64,000 nt of DNA from Roseimicrobium gellanilyticum (GCF_003315205.1 NZ_QNRR01000005.1:124001-188000); one strand, 5' to 3'. Shown: positions 1-8,414, numbered from the stretch's first letter. Program-made: numbers and translations. The notes: generated by a model not told the origin, from the letters alone.

Positions 1-338
1 TCATAGACCGGCGAGCTGTTGGTCACGACCAGCTGCTTCTCTCCCACCCCACTGCGGAATTCGGGAGTATCATACCGTGTGATGCTGGCCGTGCTCACTT
101 GCAACCAGCGGAGATTTTTGGAGCCCAGCACCCCAGCCACGGCAGGCTGTCCGAGGGCGATGTGCGCTTCCGCAAGCTGGGCATCAATTGGCGCATCCTC
201 CAACACCGAGGTGCCACCCGCTGAGGGCACGAGCAATCGATGAGGTTCAATGCCGGTGCGCAGCCGCTCCAAGAGCGCGGGCTCGACTTGAATGTCCGTG
301 AAAACGTTCAGCGTGGCGGGCAGGTCGGGAGGAGACAT
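1..338 (-). CDS. D-isomer-specific 2-hydroxyacid dehydrogenase, N-terminal part
   Basis: Only the first 112 codons lie in the window; the gene runs off the left edge. The reading starts MSPPDLPATLNVFTDIQ. It contains a stretch around residues 80-95 (KNLRWLQVSTASITRYD) that resembles the substrate-domain motif of NAD-dependent 2-hydroxyacid dehydrogenases, where a polar or charged residue follows NLRW(V/L)Q. The Rossmann NAD-binding domain and catalytic Arg/Glu/His would lie outside the window. Family members reduce 2-keto acids or oxidise D-2-hydroxy acids in the cytoplasm. The substrate cannot be inferred. It is followed by an intergenic region holding the terminator of the next upstream minus-strand gene. 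Confidence 0.6.
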   Translation of the reverse strand, partial: MSPPDLPATLNVFTDIQVEPALLERLRTGIEPHRLLVPSAGGTSVLEDAPIDAQLAEAHIALGQPAVAGVLGSKNLRWLQVSTASITRYDTPEFRSGVGEKQLVVTNSSPVY

Positions 339-417
339 TGCAGGGAATACTCCCGAAATCGAAAGGCGGACTCAAGGTGGGTGCATCTTCCTGCGGGACG
401 TCACACAAAAAGCAAAA

Positions 418-446
418 CGCCGCGCCTGCTTGTGGCAGGCGCGGCG
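418..446 (-). terminator. Intrinsic terminator of the first EF-hand gene
   Basis: A perfect 12-bp GC-rich stem (418-429 with 435-446) has a 5-base loop. On the minus strand it is followed by a T-rich tract (complement of 405-417). It lies 38 bases past the stop codon of the EF-hand gene at 484-789. Confidence 0.85.
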
Positions 447-483
447 GTTGATGACAGGAAAGCCAGTCGTCGGGGAGGAAGGC

Positions 484-789
484 TTACTTGGCTTCCTTCT
501 TCTTGCCAACGGCGGTGAATTCTTCCTTGGTCAGGGAACCGTCCTTGTCCTTGTCCTTCCGGCCAAAGGCGGTTTCAGCCTTGGCAGCGTCCTTCTGACC
601 CTTGAGGAATTCTTCCTTGGTCACCTTGCCGTCGCCATTCGCGTCTTTCTTGGCGAACTGGGCGGCCAGATCGGGCTTGGGCTTGGCACCCTCAGCAGGC
701 TTGGCGCCTTCGGCGGGCTTCTTCTCGTCAGCGGCGAAAGAGACGGAGGCGCTCATGATAAGCGCGAAAAGAACTGCAGTGATTTTCAT
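484..789 (-). CDS. Small secreted EF-hand calcium-binding protein
   Basis: The product has 101 residues. Residues 1-20 form a signal peptide (MKITAVLFALIMSASVSFAA), followed by a Lys/Pro/Ala-rich linker with a repeated PAEGAK motif. Two canonical 12-residue EF-hand loops follow, at 49-60 (DANGDGKVTKEE) and 79-90 (DKDKDGSLTKEE). Both have Asp at positions 1, 3 or 5, Gly at 6 and Glu at 12, so both should bind Ca2+. The start at 789 was chosen over an upstream in-frame ATG at 837 because it places the signal peptide at the N-terminus. It is a paralogue of the next gene (1049-1408), and each has its own terminator. Its role is unknown. Small exported EF-hand proteins are common in Verrucomicrobiota. 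Confidence 0.85.
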   Translation of the reverse strand: MKITAVLFALIMSASVSFAADEKKPAEGAKPAEGAKPKPDLAAQFAKKDANGDGKVTKEEFLKGQKDAAKAETAFGRKDKDKDGSLTKEEFTAVGKKKEAK

Positions 790-974
790 ATTCTGATTCT
801 GATGATGTTTTAAGTTTGGATTGTCACGCACCGTCACGCGAAACGCTCAGCGCGGGCGGGGGTAACGCTGAGTCTTGCAGGACATTGCAGGATTTTTTTA
901 TATCGCACTGGGCAGGGACCTTTTGCTTCGGAATCTTCTGAATTCTTTACCGTAGGATCCCCGGGAAAAAAGAA

Positions 975-1003
975 CCCCTGCCCCGGCGCAGCCGGAGCAG
1001 GGG
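975..1003 (-). terminator. Intrinsic terminator of the second EF-hand gene
   Basis: A 13-bp stem with one mismatch (975-987 with 991-1003) has a 3-base loop. On the minus strand it is followed by a T tract (complement of 966-974). It sits 45 bases beyond the stop of the gene at 1049-1408. Confidence 0.85.
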
Positions 1004-1048
1004 CGGGTATGACTCGGACCCTACTGATTTGCTTCTTAGCCCAGGGGA

Positions 1049-1408
1049 TCAGGGCTTCTTGTCGCCTTCCGGCTTCTTGCCGGGGCGGTCGCCACCTTCA
1101 CCGGGCTTGCGGCCACCTTCAGGACGGGCAAGAAACTCTTCCTTCGTGAGCTTGCCGTCCTTGTCCTTGTCCTTGGCGGCGAAGCCCTTCTCAGCGCGTT
1201 CCGCGTTTTCCTTGGCGCGAGGAGAGGCCAGGTACTCTTCCTTGCTGATGGCGCCGTCACTGTTGGTGTCGAGCTTCTTGAAGAATTCTTCGGGATTGCC
1301 GCGGGGGCGGTCACCGCCACCAGGGGGCTTGCCGGGCTTGTCGCCTTCAGCGGCGAGGGCGAGGGTGGCGCTCAGGAGCATGGCTCCAAGGGTCAGGATG
1401 ATCTTCAT
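1049..1408 (-). CDS. Small secreted EF-hand protein, paralogue of the adjacent gene
   Basis: The product has 119 residues. A signal peptide covers residues 1-20, followed by a Gly/Pro/Lys/Asp-rich linker. EF-hand loops lie at 47-58 (DTNSDGAISKEE) and 80-91 (DKDKDGKLTKEE), and the C-terminal tail is Gly/Pro/Lys-rich. The second loop is nearly identical to that of the neighbouring gene, and the order of parts is the same, so the two probably arose by tandem duplication. The start at 1408 was chosen because it begins directly with the signal peptide; an in-frame ATG at 1492 would add 28 residues without signal character. A soluble periplasmic or extracellular calcium-binding role is inferred. 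Confidence 0.85.
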   Translation of the reverse strand: MKIILTLGAMLLSATLALAAEGDKPGKPPGGGDRPRGNPEEFFKKLDTNSDGAISKEEYLASPRAKENAERAEKGFAAKDKDKDGKLTKEEFLARPEGGRKPGEGGDRPGKKPEGDKKP

Positions 1409-1564
1409 CGTCGTGGATGGTTTGGCTATGGTTGATAAGGCGCCTCGCACCGGTAAGCCGATTGGGGCGTGTTGTGCTTCAACCTCCGACAATGCTCAGG
1501 GTTGCGCGGGAATGTGTATTCTCTTCGAAGGCGAGGTGACTGCGGCCTCATGATCCGAAAAAGT

Positions 1565-1596
1565 CGAAGGCCCTGGACGGCGGTCCAGGGCCTTCG
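1565..1596 (-). terminator. Intrinsic terminator of the PhoH-family gene
   Basis: A perfect 14-bp stem (1565-1578 with 1583-1596) has a 4-base loop. On the minus strand it is followed by a short T run (complement of 1557-1564). It lies 37 bases after the stop codon of the gene at 1633-3243. Confidence 0.88.
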
Positions 1597-1632
1597 GCAG
1601 CTTGATAGGGTGAATGCTCCTGGCGGCAGCGA

Positions 1633-3243
1633 CTACAACAACCTCGCTCCCGCCTCTGCCAGCGGGCTGCGTTCGCCCTTGCTGAGGGGAACGTGGGCCG
1701 CGAAGGGCTGGCCACGCAGTCGCTGGCGGGTGTACACGAGGCCGTTGCTGCGGCTGTCCACATACGGGTTGTCGATCTGGGCTGGGTCGCCGATGAGCAC
1801 CAGCTTGCTACCGCGGCTCATGCGGGTGACGACCGTCTTGGCCTCGAGTGGTGTGAGCTGCTGAGCTTCATCCAGAATGAAGAAGCGATCCGGAATGCTG
1901 CGTCCGCGGATGTAGCAGAGCGCTTCAATCTCCACCATGCCGGCCTGGATCAGTGGGTCGTAGGGAGCGGAGGCACCGCCGGCTACCGTGGACATGGGAG
2001 CAGGGCTGGGGTTGCCATGACGCGCCGCCTTCTTCTTGCTGAAGGTGGGATTCGCGGAGGGGCGGGTGAGCAGGTCGAGCGCGTCGTATACCGGCTGGAG
2101 CCAGGGGCGCATCTTTTCCTGCAGACTGCCGGGGAGGAAACCGATGCCCTGGCCCATGGCCACGATCGGGCGGCTCACGGTGATGCCGGTGTAGGCATTG
2201 CCCAGTACCTGCGAGAGACCCGCGGCGCAGGCAAGGAGCGTCTTGCCCGTGCCTGCCTGGCCGAAGCAGGTCACCAGCGAGATGTCCGGATTCATCAGCG
2301 CATCCAGAAAGCAGGCCTGGCCCAGGTTCATGGGCTTGATGGTGCGTCCCTGCATGATGCGCATGCTTTCCGGCACGAGCAGGCGGGTGAAGCCCATTTG
2401 CCCGATCCAGCGCGCGGGCATGGATTGTTTTTCACCTGCCATGAGGAGCACGTATTCATTGAGCGCGAGTCCGGCCGTGCGTGCCGGTGGAAGCTCAAGT
2501 GTTCCGCTGCTGGCGAAGCGCTGGAGTTCATGCGCCGTGACTTCGATGCGGGCAATCTCATGATGCGTGGCATCACGAGCCTCGACCTTGTCATGCAGAT
2601 AGTCTTCACACACCACGCCGGTAGCGCGGGCCTTGAGCTGCATGTTCAGATCCTTCGTCACCAGAATGACAGGGCCTGCGGTGCGCTCGGCCATCCACAA
2701 TGCACAGGCGAGGATGCGGTGATCTGGTTTGTCCAGGTCGTGGAAAATGCGCTGGAATCGCTGAACCGCGAGGGAGCATTTCGCCTCCTCGGTATCGAAC
2801 ACGATGAGGCGCACGCGTCCGCCACCAGCGGTGGGCACACCTTCCATCACATTGATCTCCGGCTGCGCGAAGAACTTCGAGAGTGTGCGGTGCACTTCAC
2901 GTGCATTCGCACCACGCTCGCTGGGCTCGCCTTTGAAGCGATCCAGTTCGCCGAGGACTTCCACGGGGATGCACACATCGTTTTCCTCGAAGCGATGCAG
3001 ACACGCGGGGTCATGCAGCAGGACATTCGTATCCAGCACGAAGGTCTTCACCTGCGTGGGCTTGGCAGTGCCGTTGCGGCCCTGGGTTCCTCTTCGTCGT
3101 CTCAATCCGACTTTGGTGGAACCGTTGCCATTGGGAGCGTGCTCGGGGAAATGGCCGTGCCCATTTCCATTTCCGTTCCACTGCCGGGTTTCTTCTTCTG
3201 AGAAAAGGGACACATCGGCAGGAGAGGCGGCTTCATGGAGCAT
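1633..3243 (-). CDS. PIN domain-PhoH family ATPase
   Basis: The product has 536 residues. Residues 1-62 are low complexity, rich in Asn, Gly, His and Arg. A PIN-like domain (about 66-210) starts with KTFVLDTNVLLHD, where Asp71 is the expected first acidic metal ligand. The PhoH ATPase domain follows, with Walker A GQAGTGKT at 328-335 and a Walker B strand ending FFILDEAQQL. This PIN-plus-PhoH layout matches the YlaK/PhoH2 type, which is linked to RNA unwinding and cleavage. That function is known for the family and not shown here. The start at 3243 gives the N-rich linker. In-frame upstream codons at 3405 and 3471 would add up to 76 poorly conserved residues, so the exact start is uncertain. 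It is transcribed alone, divergently from the PIG-L gene. Confidence 0.88.
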   Translation of the reverse strand: MLHEAASPADVSLFSEEETRQWNGNGNGHGHFPEHAPNGNGSTKVGLRRRRGTQGRNGTAKPTQVKTFVLDTNVLLHDPACLHRFEENDVCIPVEVLGELDRFKGEPSERGANAREVHRTLSKFFAQPEINVMEGVPTAGGGRVRLIVFDTEEAKCSLAVQRFQRIFHDLDKPDHRILACALWMAERTAGPVILVTKDLNMQLKARATGVVCEDYLHDKVEARDATHHEIARIEVTAHELQRFASSGTLELPPARTAGLALNEYVLLMAGEKQSMPARWIGQMGFTRLLVPESMRIMQGRTIKPMNLGQACFLDALMNPDISLVTCFGQAGTGKTLLACAAGLSQVLGNAYTGITVSRPIVAMGQGIGFLPGSLQEKMRPWLQPVYDALDLLTRPSANPTFSKKKAARHGNPSPAPMSTVAGGASAPYDPLIQAGMVEIEALCYIRGRSIPDRFFILDEAQQLTPLEAKTVVTRMSRGSKLVLIGDPAQIDNPYVDSRSNGLVYTRQRLRGQPFAAHVPLSKGERSPLAEAGARLL

Positions 3244-3654
3244 GGAGGTGCGGGTGTGGGTTTGGTTGCGGGTTGGTATCAACTGCTTCAGCCTTGGTGC
3301 TGAGAGTATTCCACCATCGGGAGACGTCGTGCGTCCTCGGGTGGTTTTTGGAGTGCGGATGAGACGGGCATCCGAGTTCTTTAAGTTGCCCGAAGTATTC
3401 TTCATCCCTGGCTGGTATAGCAAGCACAAAAATCCGGAATCTCTGAAAAATGAGGCTCTTGGGAGTGACAAGTTCGTTGCATGCGTAAAGCATGCCAGCA
3501 GGCATGGGCATTACGGAAATGTGAAGCACTTGAATTTCTTGAGTGCTCACCTGCCATGTTGAAACCGTAAGGCAGCGCACAATGGAAGTCGCGGCTGGGT
3601 TCGGGACATTTGCTTGCCCGCCTTGTGTTCCCCGCCACATTGAGTGCCTTCCTC
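3244..3654. other. Divergent intergenic region between phoH-like and PIG-L genes
   Basis: These 411 bases separate two divergent genes and should hold both promoters. Part could be coding if either gene uses a longer start (minus-strand ATG at 3405; plus-strand TTG at 3610). I see no convincing promoter hexamers, RNA gene or repeat. Confidence 0.5.
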
Positions 3655-4503
3655 ATGCTCTTTCGTCATCCCAAAGCCGACCTTTTCGTTCCCGATCAAA
3701 GCGACCCCGCCCAAGCCTTTGCCCGTGTGACGCACCTGGGCATTGTGAGCCATCAGGATGACCTGGAAATTGCGGCCTATCACGGCATTACTGAGTGCTT
3801 CCGTCGTGAGGACAAATGGTTCGGCGGTGTCGTAGTGACGAATGGATCCGGCAGTCCGCGCAAAGGTCCGTACGCGGAGTACACGGATGAAGGCATGCAG
3901 GAAGTGCGGAAGCAGGAGCAGCGCAAGGCGGCCTTCGTAGGTGAGTACAGTGTGATGGTGCAGCTCGGCTACCCCAGTGATGAGGTGAAGCACACGCGTC
4001 GTGAAGATGTGAGCGCTGACATCCTGAGCATCCTGAAGATGACGCAGCCGCAGTTTGTGTATCTGCACAATCCGGCGGACCGTCATGATACGCACGTGGC
4101 GACATTCCTGCGCTGTCTGGAAGCGCTGCGCTCCCTGCCCAAGGAAGCGCGCCCGCAGAAGGTCTACGGCTGCGAAGTATGGCGCAAGCTCGACTGGCTG
4201 CTCACGGATGACAAGGTGATGCTCTGGGTGGACCAGTTCCCCCACCTCATCAGTGCACTGATCGCGGTGTTTGATTCGCAAATCAGTGGGGGCAAACGCT
4301 ACGATCTCGCCGAGGAAGGCCTGCGTCGCGCGAATGCGACCTACTTTGACTCGCACACCACGGACAACACGAACTCTCTTACATTCGCCATGGATCTCAC
4401 GCCGTTGATCCTGGATGACAAGCTGGACCCGGAAGCGTTTGCACTGGGGTTTGTGGATCGTCTGAAGGAAGATGTGCGCACGAGGATTCGGAAGTTTCAG
4501 TGA
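3655..4503 (+). CDS. PIG-L family deacetylase
   Basis: The product has 282 residues. The zinc and catalytic motif of the LmbE/PIG-L family appears as SHQDDLE (His33, Asp35, Asp36), a variant of the usual HPDDE. The second motif is HNPADRHDTH at 138-147, giving further His ligands at 144 and 147. Family members remove N-acetyl groups from GlcNAc-like or related small substrates; the substrate here is unknown. The ATG at 3655 was preferred to a TTG at 3610, which would add only 15 hydrophobic residues. It heads a co-directional run of small genes; the next starts 25 bases downstream. Confidence 0.82.
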   Translation: MLFRHPKADLFVPDQSDPAQAFARVTHLGIVSHQDDLEIAAYHGITECFRREDKWFGGVVVTNGSGSPRKGPYAEYTDEGMQEVRKQEQRKAAFVGEYSVMVQLGYPSDEVKHTRREDVSADILSILKMTQPQFVYLHNPADRHDTHVATFLRCLEALRSLPKEARPQKVYGCEVWRKLDWLLTDDKVMLWVDQFPHLISALIAVFDSQISGGKRYDLAEEGLRRANATYFDSHTTDNTNSLTFAMDLTPLILDDKLDPEAFALGFVDRLKEDVRTRIRKFQ

Positions 4504-4528
4504 TCTACAGCCGTAGAGGGCTGCTGCG

Positions 4529-5053
4529 ATGAGTTCACTCACCTACACCGTCCGCATCCCCGGCCAGCAGGCGCCGGCGCAGATGGAGTTTGCCAAGTTG
4601 AAGAATGCGTATGCGGATGGCAACATCCCAGGCACAGCGCTGGTGACGCTGGAGCACCAGGATTTCTGGTATCCGCTGGCGGAGCTCATGGGGGATGCGC
4701 CGACGAAGCCGCTGCTCTTTCCCTGCGGCGCGTGCAAGCAGATGGTGAAGTCGCGCTGGATCGATCGCGGCAATCCGGTGAAGTGTCCCAAGTGCCAGGG
4801 GACTCTCACAGTTCCCAATCCAGAAGCCACGCGTGCGCAAATCGCGGTGGAGCAGAAGCAAGCAAAGGCCACACCGTTTTTGTGGTTGGGAGTGGGAATG
4901 ATTCTGATTGGGGCCGGTACGACCATCTTCTCCTATTTGCATGCCCGGTCCGAGGGAGGTGGCTACGCGATTTTTTATGGCATGGTGCTGGTCGGTTTCT
5001 TCATGGTCATGGACCATTGGTTTGATTTCCGGGGCAAGCGGAAGGGGAGGTAG
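4529..5053 (+). CDS. Zinc-ribbon membrane protein of unknown function
   Basis: The product has 174 residues. The N-terminal 60 residues (VRIPGQQAPAQMEFAKLKNAYADGN) look like a small GYF_2-type module. A zinc ribbon follows with Cys66, Cys69, Cys86 and Cys89 (CGAC and CPKC pairs). Two membrane helices lie at about 117-137 and 146-163, and the C-terminus is basic. The layout suggests a cytoplasmic zinc-binding head on a membrane anchor. I cannot name a function. It starts 25 bases after the PIG-L gene and may be co-transcribed with it. Confidence 0.72.
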   Translation: MSSLTYTVRIPGQQAPAQMEFAKLKNAYADGNIPGTALVTLEHQDFWYPLAELMGDAPTKPLLFPCGACKQMVKSRWIDRGNPVKCPKCQGTLTVPNPEATRAQIAVEQKQAKATPFLWLGVGMILIGAGTTIFSYLHARSEGGGYAIFYGMVLVGFFMVMDHWFDFRGKRKGR

Positions 5054-5126
5054 CAGGGAGTGCTCGCGCGCCACCAAGCCCGACATTCGAACGAAAGCAG
5101 ATGGAATGCAGTCCCAACGACACAGC

Positions 5127-5552
5127 ATGAAGAAGGTCTTTTCGATTCTGGTCCTGGCGCTCTTGTGGCCACTCGTGATTCGGGCTGATGAACCGAAGGG
5201 TGGCGGTTACTCCGCCTACGAGGCTTATACCTCCTTGATGAGCACCAGTACCTTCGCGATCGGCGGAGTGGGTTTCGCAGGCACGACGTCGGGTCCCGAG
5301 CTGGCGCTCCGCGAAGTGTTGAAACAGCCTGATGCGGTGGCGACCTGTCAGAAGCTGGTGGCCAATGCCACAGTCGAAGGGCAGCTGTACGGGTTGCTGG
5401 GCTTGAAACTCAGCGATGACAAGGCCTTTACCCAAGCACTGCCCAAGTTCAAAAACTCGAAGACGGCAATCAAGGTGATGAGCGGCTGCATCCTCGGTAC
5501 GGATAAAGTGGGAGAGGTGGCGGAGAGGATTGAGAAGGGTGTCTACAAGTAA
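5127..5552 (+). CDS. Secreted protein of unknown function
   Basis: The product has 141 residues. A signal peptide (MKKVFSILVLALLWPLVIRA) is followed by a mature domain of about 120 residues. The mature part starts with a Ser/Thr-rich segment and then holds helical stretches with Leu repeats (ALREVLKQPDAVATCQKLV and QLYGLLGLKLSDDKAF), reminiscent of short alpha-helical repeats. The start at 5127 was chosen because the signal peptide begins there; an ATG at 5106 is the alternative. Two Cys residues might form a disulfide after export. I do not recognise the family with certainty. Proteins of this kind recur in Verrucomicrobiota. Confidence 0.65.
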   Translation: MKKVFSILVLALLWPLVIRADEPKGGGYSAYEAYTSLMSTSTFAIGGVGFAGTTSGPELALREVLKQPDAVATCQKLVANATVEGQLYGLLGLKLSDDKAFTQALPKFKNSKTAIKVMSGCILGTDKVGEVAERIEKGVYK

Positions 5553-5648
5553 AGCAAGTCGCAACTTGGTCCTGGAGGGTCGCGGTTGGTTGACAATGCT
5601 CTCGCTACGGTGAGGCTCGAAAGAGAACTCCATGCACCTTGAAGCGCC

Positions 5649-5969
5649 ATGAGTGACGCCCAGCCACCGCCCATTCCTTCGCAGGTGCCACCACCGGTGT
5701 CCGCCGCCGCCGAGCCGCTTCGAGACAAGAACAAGGAGGGCTACCACGTGTTTGCGGACAAGATTGGTGGTGTGCCCAATGTGCGGATGGAGGACAATCT
5801 GTACCAGGCGCTCGCCATTGGCGCATTCGTGGCTGTCGGTTCGCTTGTTGGTTTGTTCAAAGGCGGCTGGCCTGGTGGGTTCATTGCCGGTGCCATATGC
5901 GGTATGGTGGCCGGGCTGCTCCTGAGTGGAGCGGTACTGACGGTGATCGGACTCAAGCGGAAATCCTGA
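5649..5969 (+). CDS. Small two-helix membrane protein
   Basis: The product has 106 residues. The Pro-rich cytoplasmic-looking N-terminus (PPPIPSQVPPPVSAAAEP) is followed by about 25 polar residues. Two Gly-rich membrane helices lie at about 55-75 and 78-100, with a short basic end (GLKRKS). It has no recognisable enzyme motif. It lies between a secreted protein and a DUF488 gene on the same strand, with 18 bases to the latter. The function is unknown. Confidence 0.6.
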   Translation: MSDAQPPPIPSQVPPPVSAAAEPLRDKNKEGYHVFADKIGGVPNVRMEDNLYQALAIGAFVAVGSLVGLFKGGWPGGFIAGAICGMVAGLLLSGAVLTVIGLKRKS

Positions 5970-5987
5970 CCATACTTCAAGCTTCCC

Positions 5988-6374
5988 ATGATCCGTACGA
6001 AGTCCGCCGAAGAGAAACCTTCGAAGCAGGATGGTGTGCGCCTGTACGTGACCCGCTTCTGGCCACGTGGCCACGGTCGCGATGAATGCGATGCGTGGCT
6101 GCCGAATCTCGCGCCCAGTGAGAAGCTGCTGCGTGCCTTTCTCGCCGACCAGATCACGTGGGCTGCCTTCTCGAAAGAGTACAAGAAGGAAATGACGAAG
6201 GGTTATGGTGATGAGGATGGGAAGAATGCGCACATGAGGAACTCCGGTCAGAAGCACACGCTGAAATTGCTGAAGTTGCTCGCGAAGGGCCAGACCGTCA
6301 CGCTCATCTGTTCCTGTGCGCCCGATGAAAAACACTGCCATCGGCATTTGCTTCAGGCATTGCTGGAGGATTGA
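5988..6374 (+). CDS. DUF488 family protein (YeaO-like)
   Basis: The product has 128 residues, the usual length for the YeaO branch of DUF488. The diagnostic stretch VRLYVTRFWPRG lies near residue 17, and the C-terminal VTLICSCAPDEKHCHRHLL matches the family's conserved LLYSAKD...NHA-type segment but with Cys and His. The biochemical function of this family is unknown. Its stop TGA overlaps the ATG of an in-frame upstream start for the CYTH gene (TGATG at 6372-6376), so the two are probably translated together. Confidence 0.8.
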   Translation: MIRTKSAEEKPSKQDGVRLYVTRFWPRGHGRDECDAWLPNLAPSEKLLRAFLADQITWAAFSKEYKKEMTKGYGDEDGKNAHMRNSGQKHTLKLLKLLAKGQTVTLICSCAPDEKHCHRHLLQALLED

Positions 6375-6388
6375 TGCGAGGTTCAATC

Positions 6389-6859
6389 ATGGGACAGGAG
6401 ATCGAACGCAAATTTCTGGTGACGGGCGATGGCTGGCGCGAAGGCGCCGAGGGCACGCTGTATCGCCAGGGCTACCTCGCCAAGGACAAGGAGCGCACCG
6501 TGCGCGTGCGTGTGGCGGGTGCGAAGGCGTATCTCACCATCAAAGGCCGCACGAGTGGCACGAGCCGCGCGGAGTATGAGTATGAGATCCCGCTGAAGGA
6601 TGCAGAGGAACTCCTGAATCTGTGCGAGGGACCTTTGGTGGAGAAGACGAGGCACAAGATTCCGTATGCCGGTCACACGTGGGAGGTGGATGTCTTCCAT
6701 GGAGACAACGAAGGTCTCATCATGGCGGAGGTGGAATTGCAGAGCGAAGACGCGCATGTGGAGATGCCGGATTGGGCGGGCAAAGAGGTCTCAGGCGATG
6801 TTCGCTATTACAATTCGAGTCTATCCAAGAAACCGTACAAAATGTGGACCGACACGTGA
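6389..6859 (+). CDS. CYTH domain protein (triphosphate tunnel metalloenzyme)
   Basis: The product has 156 residues and is a complete CYTH domain. The N-terminal signature EIERKF (residues 4-9) provides the paired Glu metal ligands. RVRVAGAKAYLTIKG follows on the next strands, and EVELQSEDA carries acidic tunnel residues. Relatives hydrolyse inorganic triphosphate or similar substrates, so triphosphatase activity is likely but unproven. The start at 6389 has a GAGG ribosome site 8 bases upstream. ATG 6374 and TTG 6371 are alternatives that add 5-6 residues. It overlaps or abuts the DUF488 gene. Confidence 0.88.
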   Translation: MGQEIERKFLVTGDGWREGAEGTLYRQGYLAKDKERTVRVRVAGAKAYLTIKGRTSGTSRAEYEYEIPLKDAEELLNLCEGPLVEKTRHKIPYAGHTWEVDVFHGDNEGLIMAEVELQSEDAHVEMPDWAGKEVSGDVRYYNSSLSKKPYKMWTDT

Positions 6860-6901
6860 TTGCTCGACAAGGGCCGATGCCATGCCTAGCATGCCCCTGC
6901 C

Positions 6902-7354
6902 ATGAAGATTGAAGGCATCAAAGGCTGCTATGAAAAGACGGGCGGGCTCTTCTATTTCCCGCGCATGTGCTCAAAAATTCGCCTGCACGCGGAAGGCAAG
7001 CTTCCGGAGGGGCATCACGCGTATCTCGGTACGGGCTTTGATGGTCGCACCTGCCGTTACCTGAAGGTGAACTACGAAGACGTGAAGGCCCAGGTGCTCG
7101 CCGGGAAGTCGGATGGGGAAGTGCTGGAGTGGTGCCAGAGCACAGGACGCCGGCTCAATGATGAGGAGATTCTTTTCTTCAACAGCTTCATGAGCAAGCG
7201 CGGCTGGCGTGACGATGAAACGGACAGCTACATCCCGGAATGTATTCGTGACTATGGCTTTGCGGATGACGGCACGCTGGTGACGGACTTCGACCTCATT
7301 GAGAAGGATGAAGGCCGCTGGTATTCGGATCAGTGGCGGGATGCGTGGAAGTGA
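6902..7354 (+). CDS. DUF5069 domain-containing protein
   Basis: The product has 150 residues. The motif CSKIRLHAEGKLPEGHHAYLG at about residues 23-43, with GFDGRTCRYLKVNYEDV directly after it, is typical of DUF5069, a family seen mostly in Verrucomicrobiota and Planctomycetota. The C-terminal part is acidic and rich in Asp, Trp and Tyr. The function is unknown; the protein looks soluble and cytoplasmic. It lies 42 bases downstream of the CYTH gene on the same strand. Confidence 0.78.
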   Translation: MKIEGIKGCYEKTGGLFYFPRMCSKIRLHAEGKLPEGHHAYLGTGFDGRTCRYLKVNYEDVKAQVLAGKSDGEVLEWCQSTGRRLNDEEILFFNSFMSKRGWRDDETDSYIPECIRDYGFADDGTLVTDFDLIEKDEGRWYSDQWRDAWK

Positions 7355-7501
7355 GTGGTGATCTATGAAACCCTTCGGGAACCGCGCGCCGATGAATCCA
7401 TGGTGTGGAAAGCACTCAACATGTGAAGGAGCGCTTTTCATCCTGGTACGGAATAGAGAGCCTCCGGCTTGTCTGATGTACTTTAAGCATAATCCGCTCC
7501 A

Positions 7502-8152
7502 ATGAAATTCCTCATCGCTTTCTCACTGCTTGTAGCTGTGCATGCAACCTTCGCCGCAGATGCGCCGAAGAAGGTGGTCGTCTTTGGCGACTCCATTACG
7601 CAGGGAAGTGCGATGCCGAAGGAGGACAAACCGAAGGTCTGGGTGACTACGGTGCAAGGCGACTCCAGGGGAAGGCTGGAGATGATCAATGAAGGCAAGG
7701 GCGGCAGGCCGACGGATTCCGTGAAGGAGTTTGAGGCGATGTTGCAGCGTCAACCGAAGGCAGACATCCTGGTGATTGCGCTGGGCACGAATGATTCCCG
7801 CGACATCACGGACAAGTGTGTCCCCAAGGCCGTGGCGAATGTGAAGAGCATGGTGGAGAAAGGGCGCACGGCTTATGGTGCGAAGCTGGCCGTGCTTCTG
7901 GTGGGACCTCCGAACATCAACAAGAACGCGCTTGGCCCCACGAAACCGATTGCGAATGAGCGAGATGGGAAGCTGGTGGAACTCGGTGCGGCGTTTGAGA
8001 AACAGGCGAAGGAGATGAACGCGGAGTTTGTGACCTTGTACGGCGTGGTGCCTGCAAACGCTCTAACAAAGGATGGCGTGCATCCTGATGTGTCAGGGAA
8101 TGCGGCCATTGCGGAGGTGATGCTCGCGAAACTGATGGAGATGGTGAAGTAG
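7502..8152 (+). CDS. Secreted SGNH/GDSL-family hydrolase
   Basis: The product has 216 residues. A signal peptide (about 1-19) precedes the SGNH blocks. Block I is FGDSIT with nucleophile Ser31, a Gly block lies near 66-69, block III is LGTND with Asn97, and block V is KDGVHPD with Asp191 and His194. All four catalytic positions are present. The family cleaves esters, often acetyl groups on polysaccharides or lipid esters. The protein is probably periplasmic or secreted. It resembles the carbohydrate-esterase type common in polysaccharide-degrading Verrucomicrobiota; the substrate is unknown. Confidence 0.88.
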   Translation: MKFLIAFSLLVAVHATFAADAPKKVVVFGDSITQGSAMPKEDKPKVWVTTVQGDSRGRLEMINEGKGGRPTDSVKEFEAMLQRQPKADILVIALGTNDSRDITDKCVPKAVANVKSMVEKGRTAYGAKLAVLLVGPPNINKNALGPTKPIANERDGKLVELGAAFEKQAKEMNAEFVTLYGVVPANALTKDGVHPDVSGNAAIAEVMLAKLMEMVK

Positions 8153-8172
8153 CGAGGAGGAGATTGGAGGTT

Positions 8173-8414
8173 AGGCCTTCTGGCCTGACAGTGGGCGTTA
8201 GACCTCCGGTCTGACCGTCACTCACCCTCTCCTTACCCACAGCTACTTTGAGTTGTGGCATGACGTGTATATCCATACCAAGAAATGGTGGCATCACGCA
8301 CTGAAACAAAGACACGTTGTGAAGGGATTCCTCCTTCGTGGGCTCCGCTAACGCGGGCTACGTTTCATGACGGTCAGACCGGAGGTCTAACATCCGCTGT
8401 CAGGCGGGACGCCT
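8173..8414. repeat. Inverted-repeat element with paired hairpins
   Basis: Two arms of about 48 bases (8173-8220 and 8368-8414) are inverted copies with a few differences. Each arm forms two hairpins. The shared one is AGACC/GGTCT around TCC. The outer one differs between arms (AGGCC/GGCCT against AGGCG/CGCCT) but pairs in both. The spacer is about 147 bases and has no gene. The right arm overlaps the stop codon of the ABC-F gene. Confidence 0.75.
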
